64,000 nt of DNA. It comes from Acidimicrobiales bacterium. Lineage in GTDB: Bacteria > Actinomycetota > Acidimicrobiia > Acidimicrobiales > Aldehydirespiratoraceae. Both the position numbers and the translations under genes were made by a program. Under the pieces are notes generated by a model that was given only the letters and a program-made list of their open reading frames with translations, was not told the DNA's origin and searched no databases. The DNA lies in contig JAVJSI010000005.1 of the NCBI GenBank assembly GCA_040219515.1, forward strand, positions 81,243-145,242, read 5' to 3'. Shown here in pieces: positions 53,286 to 61,304 of this stretch; positions within the stretch are counted from its first letter, which is position 1, and each line of letters opens with the position of its first letter.

Positions 53286-54053
53286 ATGGACGACGTGTTG
53301 CACATCGAGGTCGCCGACGAGGTTGCGCTGGTCGTGATGAATCGACCCCGAGTGCGCAACGCACTGAACTCGCTGCTGCTCGGCGGCCTACGGGCGTCGC
53401 TTCGCTCGCTCGACGAGCGAGAGGATGTCCGGGCGATCGTGCTCACCGGGGCCGATCCCGCCTTCTGCGCGGGCCTCGACCTCGAGGAGTTGGCCGGGGG
53501 CGGCCGGATCACCTCGGGCTCCGACGACGGGCATCCCTTCCCACCCGACATGACCACGCCGATCATCGGCGCGGTCAACGGGCCGGCGGTGACGGGCGGT
53601 CTCGAGATCGCGCTGGCCTGCGACTTCCTCGTGGCGTCGGACCGTGCGTCCTTCGCCGACACCCACGCCCGGGTGGGGATCCTTCCGGGCTGGGGGCTCT
53701 CGGTGGAGTTGCCGCGGGCCATCGGGGTCCGCCGGGCCCGACAGATGAGCTTCACCGGCAACTACGTCCCGGCCGAGCAGGCGCGCGAATGGGGATTGGT
53801 CAACGAGGTCGTGCCCCACGCCGAGCTCCTCGATCGGGCCACCGCGCTCGGCCGCGACATGGCAACGGTCCCGGCGCCGGCGTCGGCCGCCATGAAGCGC
53901 CTCTACTGGGCCACCCACTCGGTCGCCGTCGGTGACGGATTGTTGGTGGAGGCCGAGGTGAGCAAGCGCTGGTCCGCGTCGGGTGGGTTCGACCCCGAGC
54001 GCCTGGCCGAAACCCGTGCTGACATCCAGGCGCGGGGTTCCGCCCAGCAGTGA
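53286..54053 (+). CDS. Enoyl-CoA hydratase/isomerase (crotonase) family protein
   Basis: 255 aa. Crotonase fold: FCAGLDLEEL and GPAVTGGLEIALACDF form the oxyanion hole; ADTHARVGILPGWG follows. NEVVPHAELL and the C-terminal helix are normal. Role in beta-oxidation-like catabolism; substrate unknown. It directly precedes the selenoprotein locus. Confidence 0.9.
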   Translation: MDDVLHIEVADEVALVVMNRPRVRNALNSLLLGGLRASLRSLDEREDVRAIVLTGADPAFCAGLDLEELAGGGRITSGSDDGHPFPPDMTTPIIGAVNGPAVTGGLEIALACDFLVASDRASFADTHARVGILPGWGLSVELPRAIGVRRARQMSFTGNYVPAEQAREWGLVNEVVPHAELLDRATALGRDMATVPAPASAAMKRLYWATHSVAVGDGLLVEAEVSKRWSASGGFDPERLAETRADIQARGSAQQ

Positions 54054-54067
54054 CGAGCGGTCAAACT

Positions 54068-54097
54068 TGTGTCAGACGGACTGTCATATGTAAGGTC
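54068..54097 (+). promoter_or_regulatory. Promoter with TetR-type operator, upstream of the UGA-containing reductase gene
   Basis: TTGTGT (54068-54073) and TAAGGT (54092-54097) are spaced 18 bp. Between and over them lies the imperfect palindrome TGTCAGACGGACTGTCA (54071-54087). Its reverse complement, TGACAGTCCGTCTGACA, matches the 16305 operator at 13 of 15 core positions. The TetR gene at 55278 is the obvious candidate regulator. Confidence 0.6.
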
Positions 54098-54126
54098 TGG
54101 GCGTTGAGCTGCTGAGAGGGAGACCG

Positions 54127-55281
54127 ATGTCCGCCGACGCTCCGATGCGTGCCCATGCGTCCACCCTGCCGGCGCCCGAATTCACATCACCGGCCTTCGT
54201 CACGCCAGTGCCGCTGGCCGAGGCGACCGTGGCGATCGTGACCTCGGCTGCGCTGCACCGTGCCGATGACGATCCGTTCGCCCAGGGTGACACCAGCTAT
54301 CGCCGGATCCCCCGCGAGGCCCGTGATCTGGTGCTCGGCCACTGGAGTCCGAACTTCGACCGGGCCGGCTTCACCGCTGACCTCAACGTGGTGTATCCCA
54401 TCGACCGGCTGGAGGAGCTCGCGGCCGAAGGGGTCATCGGCGCAGTGGCCGCGACCCACTACTCGTTCGCCGGCAATCAGCCCGACGACGTCGCCACGAT
54501 CATCCACGACTCCGGACCGGCGGCGGCCGCCGAACTGAAAGCGGCCGGGGTCGATGTCGTCCTGCTCACACCCGTTTGACCGCTCTGCACGCGCACCGTG
54601 TGTGTGCTCGCCCATCTCATCGAAGCGGCCGGTATCGCCACGGTGACCCTGGCCTCGATGCGCCCGGTCGCCGAGAAGATCGCGCCGCCGCGCGCGTTCC
54701 ACGGCGAGTTCCCGTTGGGCCGGCCGCTGGGCGTGCCCGGCGACGCCGAGTTCCAACACGACGTGCTGGCCCGGGCTTTCGCCCTCCTGGACGCACCCTC
54801 GGGCCCGGTCATCGAGAGCCATCCGACGGTGATCGAGGACAGCACCGACGCCATCGCGTGTCAGCTCCCGCCCGCCTTCGACGCCGATGCATCGCCGGCG
54901 GTGGCCGAGGCCCGTGGTATTCGCAAGGCCTACGACCGCGTCGTCGAGCGGCGGGGCGCAACCTCGGTCGGACGTTCGATCGATGCCGACACGGTCCCCG
55001 CGGCCCTGGCCGCGCTCGAACGCATCATCGCCGGGACCGCCCTCAAGGAGGCCGAGCTGCCGGGGAAGAACACGGTCGGGGTCTGCCACGACATCCGCAC
55101 CTACTACGAGGAGACGGCGGTCGAGCTGGTCAACGGTCCCATCGGCAGTGGCCGGGCGGTCGAGAACTGGTTCTTCGAGTCGACGGAGGCCGGCAAGGTC
55201 GTCCTGGCCGCGCGCGCGGCGCTGTCAGAGCAGGGGGCCCCGTTCCACTATTGGTTCTACATGGCTCCCGGACATCGATGA
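54127..55281 (+). CDS. GrdB/PrdB-like reductase, candidate selenoprotein (in-frame UGA = Sec151)
   Basis: 384 codons read through the TGA at 54577-54579; the parts before (150 aa) and after are in the same frame with no other stop. Homology by recall to the glycine/sarcosine/betaine reductase selenoprotein B family (also PrdB): DTSYRRIPREA, LNVVYPIDRLEELAAEGVIG, AAGVDVVLLTPV-U-PLC, then LIEAAGIATVTLASM and PPRAFHGEFPLGRPLGVPGD. In homologues the UGA position is Cys or Sec in (C/U)PxC, so the residue would form a UxxC redox pair with Cys154. A stem-loop follows 7 nt after the UGA. AGGGAG lies upstream of the ATG. The gene overlaps the TetR regulator (ATGA). Substrate unknown. The alternative is a real nonsense mutation. 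Confidence 0.85.
54587..54607 (+). other. Candidate bacterial SECIS stem-loop
   Basis: GCACGCGCA and TGTGTGTGC pair over 9 bp (including two G-U pairs) around a CCG apex, starting 7 nt after the UGA. The apex lies 16 nt from the UGA, within the distance used by bacterial SECIS elements, and carries a G in the loop. It is inside the coding sequence, as bacterial elements are. Confidence 0.6.
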
Positions 55282-55892
55282 GCGCCCAGCCGCTGCCGAG
55301 CATCGACGGCCGCCGGGCGCGGCGCGACCAGAACCGCGACCGTGTGGTCGACGCGCTGCTCGAGATCTATCGCGAGGGCGACCTCCAGCCCGGTGTCGAA
55401 CAGGTGGCGGAACGTTCCGGCGTGTCGCATCGCAGCGTGTTCCGCTACTTCGAGGATCTCGACGAGCTCTATCGCGTCGCTGTCGAACGCCAGTTCAGCT
55501 CGATCTTCGATCGTCTCGTGATCAGCGCGATCGGCGAGGGACCGCTCATCGAACGGGTCGACGCGATCATCGAGAACCGGCAGGAGATCTATGAGGTCTC
55601 CGAACAGGTCTCCCGTGTCGGTCACATGCTCGCGCCGGTGGAGCCGATCATCGCCGAACACCATCGTGAGATGGCGAGGCGGGCGGTCAGCCAGGTCGGA
55701 CAGCAGTTCGCGCCCGAGCTCACTCCGCTCGACGCCGAGTCCCGGGCATCGGTGAAAGAGGCGCTCGCCGTCGCCCTCTCGATCGACTCGATCGACTATC
55801 TGCGCCATGTGCGGATGTTGAGCCGCTACGAGTCGTCGGCCGCCATTCGGGCGACACTGCTCGGGTTGCTCGACCGCACCGCACCCGCCTGA
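55278..55892 (+). CDS. TetR family transcriptional regulator
   Basis: 204 aa from ATG 55278, overlapping the reductase stop by 4 nt. N-terminal HTH: RRDQNRDRVVDALLEIYREG, VAERSGVSHRSVFRYFEDLDEL. The C-terminal ligand domain (about 75-204) is all helical with no obvious motif. Likely represses its own operon through the palindrome at 54071 and perhaps the thiolase pair at 16336 through a near-identical site. Confidence 0.9.
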   Translation: MSAQPLPSIDGRRARRDQNRDRVVDALLEIYREGDLQPGVEQVAERSGVSHRSVFRYFEDLDELYRVAVERQFSSIFDRLVISAIGEGPLIERVDAIIENRQEIYEVSEQVSRVGHMLAPVEPIIAEHHREMARRAVSQVGQQFAPELTPLDAESRASVKEALAVALSIDSIDYLRHVRMLSRYESSAAIRATLLGLLDRTAPA

Positions 55893-55920
55893 CCCGCCCA
55901 TGACTGACCGGGAGAATTCC

Positions 55921-56751
55921 ATGGAGATCGTCCTTCTCGGCACCGGCTCGCCGATACCCGATGCGAACCGGGCCGGGCCGGCGACGCTGCTGAAGGCCGG
56001 CGAGGGTGGGCTCGAGCACGTGCTCGTCGACGCAGGCCGTGGTTGTGTGATGCGGATGGCGGCCGCCGGATCGATGCCGGTGCTGCTCCAGGGCGTGTTG
56101 ATCACCCATCTTCACAGCGACCATCTGACCGACCTGAACGACGTCATCACGACCCACTGGGTCATGACCCAACAGCCCACGCCGCTGCGGATCTGGGGCC
56201 CGCCGGGCATCGCAGCCTATGTGGAGCACACGATGAGGGCCCTGGCCCCCGACGTCGGCTATCGGCTCGCCCACCACGAGGACCTCGACTGGGAGCCGTT
56301 CCTCGAGATCACCGAGCTCTCACCCGGCGACCGTTTCACCGTCGGATCGATGGCGGTCTCGGCGCACCGGACGATGCATGCGCCCGTCGAACCGACCATC
56401 GGGTATCGCGTCGAACGCGAGGGAAAGGTGGTGGCCCTGGCCGGCGACACCATCCCGTGCGACGGTCTCGACGAGATGACGGCGAGCGCCGATGTCTACG
56501 TGCAGACCGTGATCCGTGAAGACCTCGTGGCGCTGGTCCCCAGCGCCCGCCTCCAGGACATCCTCGACTACCACTCGAGTGTGCGCCAGGCGGCTGAGAC
56601 GGCCACCCGCAACGGTGTCGGCACGCTGCTGATGACGCACTACGTCCCTACGCCGACGCCCGAGCAGTACGACGAGTGGGTCGCGATCGCGGCCGAGTAC
56701 TTCGACGGCGAGATCGTCATGGGCGACGATCTCACCTCGGTCACGGTCTGA
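55921..56751 (+). CDS. Metallo-beta-lactamase fold hydrolase (RNase Z/arylsulfatase-like)
   Basis: 276 aa from ATG 55921, with GGGAG upstream; an ATG at 55900 would add 7 residues. MEIVLLGTGSPIPDANRAG at the N-terminus and the zinc motif THLHSDHLTDL are of the RNase Z-like group; further histidines in SAHRTMHAPV, ALAGDTIPCD and LLMTHYVP. Too divergent from RNase Z to assume tRNA processing; likely a small-molecule ester or lactone hydrolase. Confidence 0.85.
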   Translation: MEIVLLGTGSPIPDANRAGPATLLKAGEGGLEHVLVDAGRGCVMRMAAAGSMPVLLQGVLITHLHSDHLTDLNDVITTHWVMTQQPTPLRIWGPPGIAAYVEHTMRALAPDVGYRLAHHEDLDWEPFLEITELSPGDRFTVGSMAVSAHRTMHAPVEPTIGYRVEREGKVVALAGDTIPCDGLDEMTASADVYVQTVIREDLVALVPSARLQDILDYHSSVRQAAETATRNGVGTLLMTHYVPTPTPEQYDEWVAIAAEYFDGEIVMGDDLTSVTV

Positions 56752-56767
56752 CCGTCCGCCGGGCCCC

Positions 56768-57898
56768 TCAGCAGTCGACGGCCGCCTCGGGCGCGGCGCC
56801 CAGCATGCCCTCCGCGAACGCGAACGTGTGGGCCGGACTGACCATCGCGTGCTGGCTGCCGGCGTGGATGTCGCGGAACGCCCGCTGGAACGCGCCGTCG
56901 CGCAGCGCGGTTGTGCCGATGTGGCGGTAGAGCTTCTGCAACGACTCGGTGGCCTGCTGGGTGAACCACGAGGTGGCCTGGAGCGCCTCGCCCACGAGCG
57001 TCTGGTCGGGCGCACCGTCGAGCGCCGACGCTTCGGCCTTGGCGAAGCTCGATCGAATCCAGAGGTCGCCGGCTCGGAAGAGGCTCTCGGCCTCGGCCAG
57101 GTCGTACTGGAACCTCGGGTCCTCGGCCAGCCCGGTCTTGCCGGTCATGCGTTGCTTGGTCTTGGCGATCACTGCGGCCTCGTCGATGGCGCGTCGCACG
57201 ACGCCGAGAGCCCATCCCGCGTGGCCGATCTCGGTCAGGTGGAGAATGCCCAGGTCGAACTGCTTGCCCCCACGATGGCGCGTGAACCCGAACATCGAGA
57301 ACGTGCGGTCGGCGGGTACGTGGCTGTCGATCTTGTAGTCGTAGCTGGCCGTCGAGCGCAGGCCCATCACGTTCCAGTTGCCGACGATGTCGGCCTCGGA
57401 CTTCGGCACCACTGCGAAGATGTAGTCGGGATCGCCCTCCTCGGGTGTGGTGAACGAGCCAGAGCCGGCCCAGTCGGCATGCTCGAGGCCGGAACCGAAC
57501 GAGTAGTTGCCGGTGATGTCGAAGCCGTCGCCCTTCGGTACTGCGGTGCCGTTGGGGGCGAACTGCCCGGCGACGAGGGGGACGCCGTCGGCGAACATGA
57601 CATCGGTGAACGAGTCGGGGCAGTACGAGCTGAAGTAGGCCGTGGCCGTGCTGCCGGCCATGACGACCCACCCGATGGAGCCGTCGGCCCGAGCGAGTTC
57701 GGTGAAGACGTCGAGGCTGTCGAGCGCGCTCAGTTCGGCCCCGCCGACCTCCTTCGCGACCAGGGCCCCGTAGAGGTTGGCCTCCTTGCAGACACGCACC
57801 GCCTCGTCGGTCATCGGGGACCCGGCGGCCTCGGCCTTCTCGCCTTCGGCGTCGAGCGTGCGGCGCAGATCTCGTGCGGCATCGAGCAGTTGGTTCAT
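56768..57898 (-). CDS. Acyl-CoA dehydrogenase-fold flavin monooxygenase (HsaA/DszC type)
   Basis: 376 aa from ATG 57898. N-terminal helical domain, flavin-binding middle (ARADGSIGWVVMAGSTATAYF, DITGNYSFGSGLEHADW) and C-terminal helical domain (GHAGWALGVVRRAIDEA). Lacks the clear catalytic Glu region of dehydrogenases and resembles HsaA-like hydroxylases that use FMNH2 from a partner reductase. A KstR-like operator lies 34 nt upstream of its start, consistent with sterol or aromatic catabolism. The reductase partner is not in the window. Confidence 0.75.
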   Translation of the reverse strand: MNQLLDAARDLRRTLDAEGEKAEAAGSPMTDEAVRVCKEANLYGALVAKEVGGAELSALDSLDVFTELARADGSIGWVVMAGSTATAYFSSYCPDSFTDVMFADGVPLVAGQFAPNGTAVPKGDGFDITGNYSFGSGLEHADWAGSGSFTTPEEGDPDYIFAVVPKSEADIVGNWNVMGLRSTASYDYKIDSHVPADRTFSMFGFTRHRGGKQFDLGILHLTEIGHAGWALGVVRRAIDEAAVIAKTKQRMTGKTGLAEDPRFQYDLAEAESLFRAGDLWIRSSFAKAEASALDGAPDQTLVGEALQATSWFTQQATESLQKLYRHIGTTALRDGAFQRAFRDIHAGSQHAMVSPAHTFAFAEGMLGAAPEAAVDC

Positions 57899-57931
57899 GC
57901 GTGATCTCCCTGGGGGTGCGAACACGAGAGT

Positions 57932-57943
57932 AGAACGCGTTCT
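57932..57943. promoter_or_regulatory. KstR-like operator between monooxygenase and thiolase
   Basis: AGAACGCGTTCT is a perfect 12-bp palindrome preceded by T, giving TAGAACGCGTTCT, close to the KstR consensus TnnAACnnGTTnnA used in actinobacterial cholesterol catabolism. A second pair of arms, ACGAGA (57924-57929) and TCTCGT (57941-57946), overlaps it. It sits between divergent genes of the expected type. Confidence 0.65.
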
Positions 57944-57981
57944 CGTCACGGGCGAGTTCGGGGCTGATCGAACACCACGGG

Positions 57982-57987
57982 TAGGTT
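57982..57987 (+). promoter_or_regulatory. -10-like TAGGTT close to start (leaderless candidate)
   Basis: TAGGTT ends 7 nt before the ATG at 57995. Confidence 0.4.
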
Positions 57988-57994
57988 TCGCTCC

Positions 57995-59461
57995 ATGAGC
58001 CTGGATCCTTCTCTGCCGGTACTGGTCGGTGTCGGTGCCGCGCACCAGCGCCTCGAGGAACCGGGTGCCGGTCTCGACACCACGGGGTTGATCGCGGCGG
58101 CGGTCGAGGCCGCGCTGGCCGACACGCAGTGCACCGCGGTCACTCGGGAGGTGGACTGGATCGGCGCCACACGAGGGCTGTCGGCGCTTCCCGATGCGGC
58201 GCAGCGGGTCGCCGATGCGCTCGGCGTCACCGCCTTCACCGTGGCCGCCGATGTGGGCATCCCGCAGCAGACCCTGATCAACCACGCACTCGAGGCGATC
58301 CGATCCGGCGCGGCCCAGGTCGCCGTGGTGTGCGGTGGCGAGACCAAGTACCGCGACGATGTCGCACGCCGCACCGGGATCGAGCTGGCCGGTCACGATC
58401 AGGCCGGCCTCGCTCCCGACCTCGACATGTCGCCTCAGGGGGAGATCGTCGCTCGGCCCGAGATCGAGATCGGCGCGGTCGCGCCGGTGCAGCAATATGC
58501 GTTGATCGACAACGCTCGTCGGGCCGCCGAGGGCTGGACGCTCGATGAGCATCGAGATGACATCGCGGCGATCTGGCACCGTTTCAACCAGGTGGCCGGT
58601 CGGAATCCCCACGCCGACTTCGGGGCGTCCCTGTCGCCGGCGCAGATCAGGGATCCGGGCCCGTCCAACCGGCCGATGGCGTTCCCCTACAACAAGTGGC
58701 ACAACAGCCAGTGGGGTGTCGACCAGGCCTCGGCCATGGTCTTCTGCTCCGTGGCCACCGCCGACCGGCTCGGGGTCGATCCCGGTCGTCGCGTGTACCC
58801 CCACGTGGGGCTCGAGTCGTCGCTGTCACTGTCGCTCAGCCGGCGCACGGATCTCCACCGCTGGCCGGCGATGCGGGTGTTGGGCGAGGCGGCAGCCGCC
58901 CACATCGGTCGCCCGGTGTCGGCGATGGACTTCGTCGAGCTCTACAGCTGCTTCCCGGTGGCCGTGAGAATCCAACAGCACGAACTCGGTCTCGACCCCG
59001 CCGGTACGCCGACGCTCACCGGCGGCATGGCGTTCGCCGGTGGCCCGTTCAACAACTTCGTGTACCAGGCGACGGTCACCATGATCGAGAAGGTGCGCTC
59101 GGAGCCGGGCTCCTTCGGCGCGGTCACCGCCGTGAGTGGGCTGCTCACCAAGCCGGCCCTGGCCGTGTGGTCCACCGAGCCGCCGGGCGACGGACTCCTC
59201 GTGGCCGATCTCGTCGAGGAAGCAACGGCGGCGACGGCAGTGGCGCCGCTCGACGACAATCCCGACGGCGAGGGCACGGTGGTGACCTACACAGTGACCT
59301 ACGCGGGCACTGAACCGTCTCGCGTCTGCGCCATCGTGGATCTCGATTCCGGCGAGCGTGCGGTCGCCGCGGTCGACGACGCCGACCTCGCGGCAAACGC
59401 GGTGCAAGAGGACCTGATCGGCACCCGGGCCCGGGTAGCCGGCCGGACACTCTCGATCTGA
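57995..59461 (+). CDS. Thiolase-superfamily acetyl-CoA acetyltransferase-like protein, nucleophile Cys absent
   Basis: 488 aa, longer than classical thiolases (about 400). Thiolase-like layout: LPVLVGVGAAHQRLEEPG at the start, VAVVCGGETKYRDD, VDFVELYSCFPVAVRIQ, LTGGMAFAGGPFNNF. Where the nucleophile Cys is expected the chain reads VAADVGIPQQTLINHAL, with no Cys. The C-terminal 80 residues (about 405-488) form an extra beta-rich domain. Similar to actinobacterial proteins annotated as acetyl-CoA acetyltransferase or lipid carrier. Divergent from the monooxygenase around a KstR-like box. Confidence 0.78.
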   Translation: MSLDPSLPVLVGVGAAHQRLEEPGAGLDTTGLIAAAVEAALADTQCTAVTREVDWIGATRGLSALPDAAQRVADALGVTAFTVAADVGIPQQTLINHALEAIRSGAAQVAVVCGGETKYRDDVARRTGIELAGHDQAGLAPDLDMSPQGEIVARPEIEIGAVAPVQQYALIDNARRAAEGWTLDEHRDDIAAIWHRFNQVAGRNPHADFGASLSPAQIRDPGPSNRPMAFPYNKWHNSQWGVDQASAMVFCSVATADRLGVDPGRRVYPHVGLESSLSLSLSRRTDLHRWPAMRVLGEAAAAHIGRPVSAMDFVELYSCFPVAVRIQQHELGLDPAGTPTLTGGMAFAGGPFNNFVYQATVTMIEKVRSEPGSFGAVTAVSGLLTKPALAVWSTEPPGDGLLVADLVEEATAATAVAPLDDNPDGEGTVVTYTVTYAGTEPSRVCAIVDLDSGERAVAAVDDADLAANAVQEDLIGTRARVAGRTLSI

Positions 59462-59473
59462 CCGAGGTCGTCC

Positions 59474-59522
59474 GTTCTGGTGGACCATTTGTGTGCGTTC
59501 CGCACAAATGGTCCACCAGAAC
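59474..59522. repeat. Long perfect palindrome between convergent genes
   Basis: Two exact 20-bp arms (59474-59493 and 59503-59522, starting GTTCTGGTGGACC) around a 9-nt loop. It lies 12 nt after the thiolase stop and 14 nt before the end of the convergent MBL gene. No T run; a stable hairpin on both strands, so either a bidirectional terminator or a dispersed palindromic element. Confidence 0.7.
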
Positions 59523-59535
59523 CAGCGCGGTAGCC

Positions 59536-60165
59536 CTAGTCGATGCCGAGTTCGGCGATGCGGTCGAGCACCCGGTCGCGTTCGTCGTCGATCACCGTGG
59601 TGTCGCCGTGGCCGGTGTGCACGACGGTGTCGCCGGGCAGGGTGAGCAGGTGGTCGCGAATCGAGCGAAGGATGGTCGGCTCGTCGGAGTAGCTGCGCCC
59701 GGTCGCACCCGGTCCGCCGCAGAAAAGGGTGTCGCCGCTGATCACGCGCCCCGCGGCGACGTCGTGGAAGCAGCAACAGCCGGGGGAGTGGCCGGGGGTG
59801 TGGACGACGCCCACCTCGTGGCCGCCGGCGGACAGCGTCGTGCCGGGGACCACCTCACCGTCGGGTGAGGAGTCGGGGTAGACGGCGTCCCAGAGCATCC
59901 GGTCGTCGGCGTGGAGCAGGATCGGCGCGTCGACCGCGTCGCGGAGGGCCTCGGCCGCGTTGATGTGGTCGTTGTGGCCGTGGGTCAGCACGATCGCGCT
60001 GACCGAGCGACCGTTGATCGCGTCCACGATCGGCTGATGGTCGTGGGCCGCGTCGAACACCATTACCTCGCGGTCGTCGCCGACCAGCCAGATGTTGTTC
60101 GTGACCTCCCATTCGCCCCCGTCGAGGGCAAAGATCCCGTCGGTGGTGACCAGTTCGATCGCCAC
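59536..60165 (-). CDS. Metallo-beta-lactamase fold hydrolase, MscR partner
   Basis: 209 aa from GTG 60165, only 2 nt after the mscR stop. Glyoxalase II-like motif LTHGHNDHINAAEAL, HTPGHSPGCCCFHD, VISGDTLFCGGPG and VVHTGHGDTTVID. In mycobacteria mscR is also followed by an MBL gene. A plausible role is hydrolysis of the S-formyl-mycothiol produced by MscR. Confidence 0.88.
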   Translation of the reverse strand: MAIELVTTDGIFALDGGEWEVTNNIWLVGDDREVMVFDAAHDHQPIVDAINGRSVSAIVLTHGHNDHINAAEALRDAVDAPILLHADDRMLWDAVYPDSSPDGEVVPGTTLSAGGHEVGVVHTPGHSPGCCCFHDVAAGRVISGDTLFCGGPGATGRSYSDEPTILRSIRDHLLTLPGDTVVHTGHGDTTVIDDERDRVLDRIAELGID

Positions 60166-60167
60166 GA

Positions 60168-61253
60168 TCAGATCTCGACCACGGAGCGGAGGACTTCGCC
60201 GCGTTCCATCTTGTGGAAGGCCTCTTCCACGTCCTCGAGGGTGATCGTCTCGGACACGAAGCCGTCGAGATCCAGGCGGCCCTGCAGGTACAGGTCGATC
60301 AGCATCGGGAAGTCGCGGGAGGGCAGGCAGTCGCCGTACCAGCTCGACTTGAGGGCACCGCCGCGGCCGAACACCTCCTGGAAGGGGAGTTCGATCGTCA
60401 TCTCGGGGGTCGGAACCCCGACGAGCACCACGGTGCCGGCGAGATCGCGGGCCTCGAAGCACTGCTGGTAGACCGACGGCAGGCCGATGGCGTCGATGGT
60501 GACGTCGGCGCCGAAGCCACCCGTGTACTCCCGGATCTTCTCGACGGCGTCCTCGTTGCCGGAGTTGATGGTGTGGGTGGCGCCGAAGCCCTTGGCCCAT
60601 TCCAGCTTCCGGTCGTCGAGGTCGACGGCGATGATGGTCGACGCGCCGGCCAGCTTCGAGCCCGCGATGGCCGCGTCGCCCACGCCGCCACACCCGAACA
60701 CAGCAACGCTGTCGCCCCGGCTCACGCCGCCGGTGTTGATGGCGGCGCCGATGCCCGCCATCACTCCACAGCCCAGGAGGCCGGCCGCAGCGGGCGACGC
60801 CGATGGGTCGACCTTGGTGCACTGGCCCGAGGCGACGAGGGTCTTCTCGGCGAACGCGCCGATGCCGAGAGCGGGGGAGAGTTGGGTGCCGTCCTCGAGC
60901 GTCATCTTCTGCTGGGCGTTGAACGTGCTGAAGCAGAGGTGCGGCGAACCCTTCCTGCAGGCCCGACAGGTTCCGCACACCGCGCGCCAGTTGAGGATCA
61001 CGAAGTCACCGGGTTCGACCTCGGTGACACCCTCGCCGACCGACTCGACGATGCCGCTCGCCTCGTGACCGAGCAGAAACGGGAACTCGTCGTTGATGCC
61101 GCCCTCGCGATAGTGGAGGTCGGTGTGGCACACACCGCAGGCCTGGATGGCCACGACGGCCTCGCCCGGTCCCGGATCGGGGATCACGATGTTCTCGATG
61201 GTGACGGGTTCGCCCTTGGCCTTGGCCACCACGCCCTTCACTGTCTGTGCCAT
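60168..61253 (-). CDS. mscR: S-nitrosomycothiol reductase / mycothiol-dependent formaldehyde dehydrogenase
   Basis: 361 aa. Zinc MDR enzyme nearly collinear with mycobacterial MscR as I remember it: [104 protein letters not shown] and [12 protein letters not shown]. Reduces S-nitrosomycothiol and oxidises S-hydroxymethyl-mycothiol with NAD. Followed by the MBL hydrolase gene as one operon; together they detoxify formaldehyde and nitric oxide. Confidence 0.92.
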   Translation of the reverse strand: MAQTVKGVVAKAKGEPVTIENIVIPDPGPGEAVVAIQACGVCHTDLHYREGGINDEFPFLLGHEASGIVESVGEGVTEVEPGDFVILNWRAVCGTCRACRKGSPHLCFSTFNAQQKMTLEDGTQLSPALGIGAFAEKTLVASGQCTKVDPSASPAAAGLLGCGVMAGIGAAINTGGVSRGDSVAVFGCGGVGDAAIAGSKLAGASTIIAVDLDDRKLEWAKGFGATHTINSGNEDAVEKIREYTGGFGADVTIDAIGLPSVYQQCFEARDLAGTVVLVGVPTPEMTIELPFQEVFGRGGALKSSWYGDCLPSRDFPMLIDLYLQGRLDLDGFVSETITLEDVEEAFHKMERGEVLRSVVEI

Positions 61254-61304
61254 GTCGCTGCTCTTCCCTGAGGCTGTCGTCGAACGGCGTCAGGGTAACT
61301 CGCC

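Noticed and set aside
54127..54579. Separate 150-aa gene plus second gene at 54598, or a pseudogene
   Set aside because: Both pieces are in the same frame and align to one family, the UGA falls exactly on the redox residue, a stem-loop follows, and the rest of the frame is intact; a random nonsense mutation is less likely though not excluded.
55900..55920. ATG 55900 as start of the MBL hydrolase
   Set aside because: ATG 55921 has a better-placed GGGAG and begins directly with the conserved MEIVLLGTGSP; the earlier start adds seven unrelated residues.
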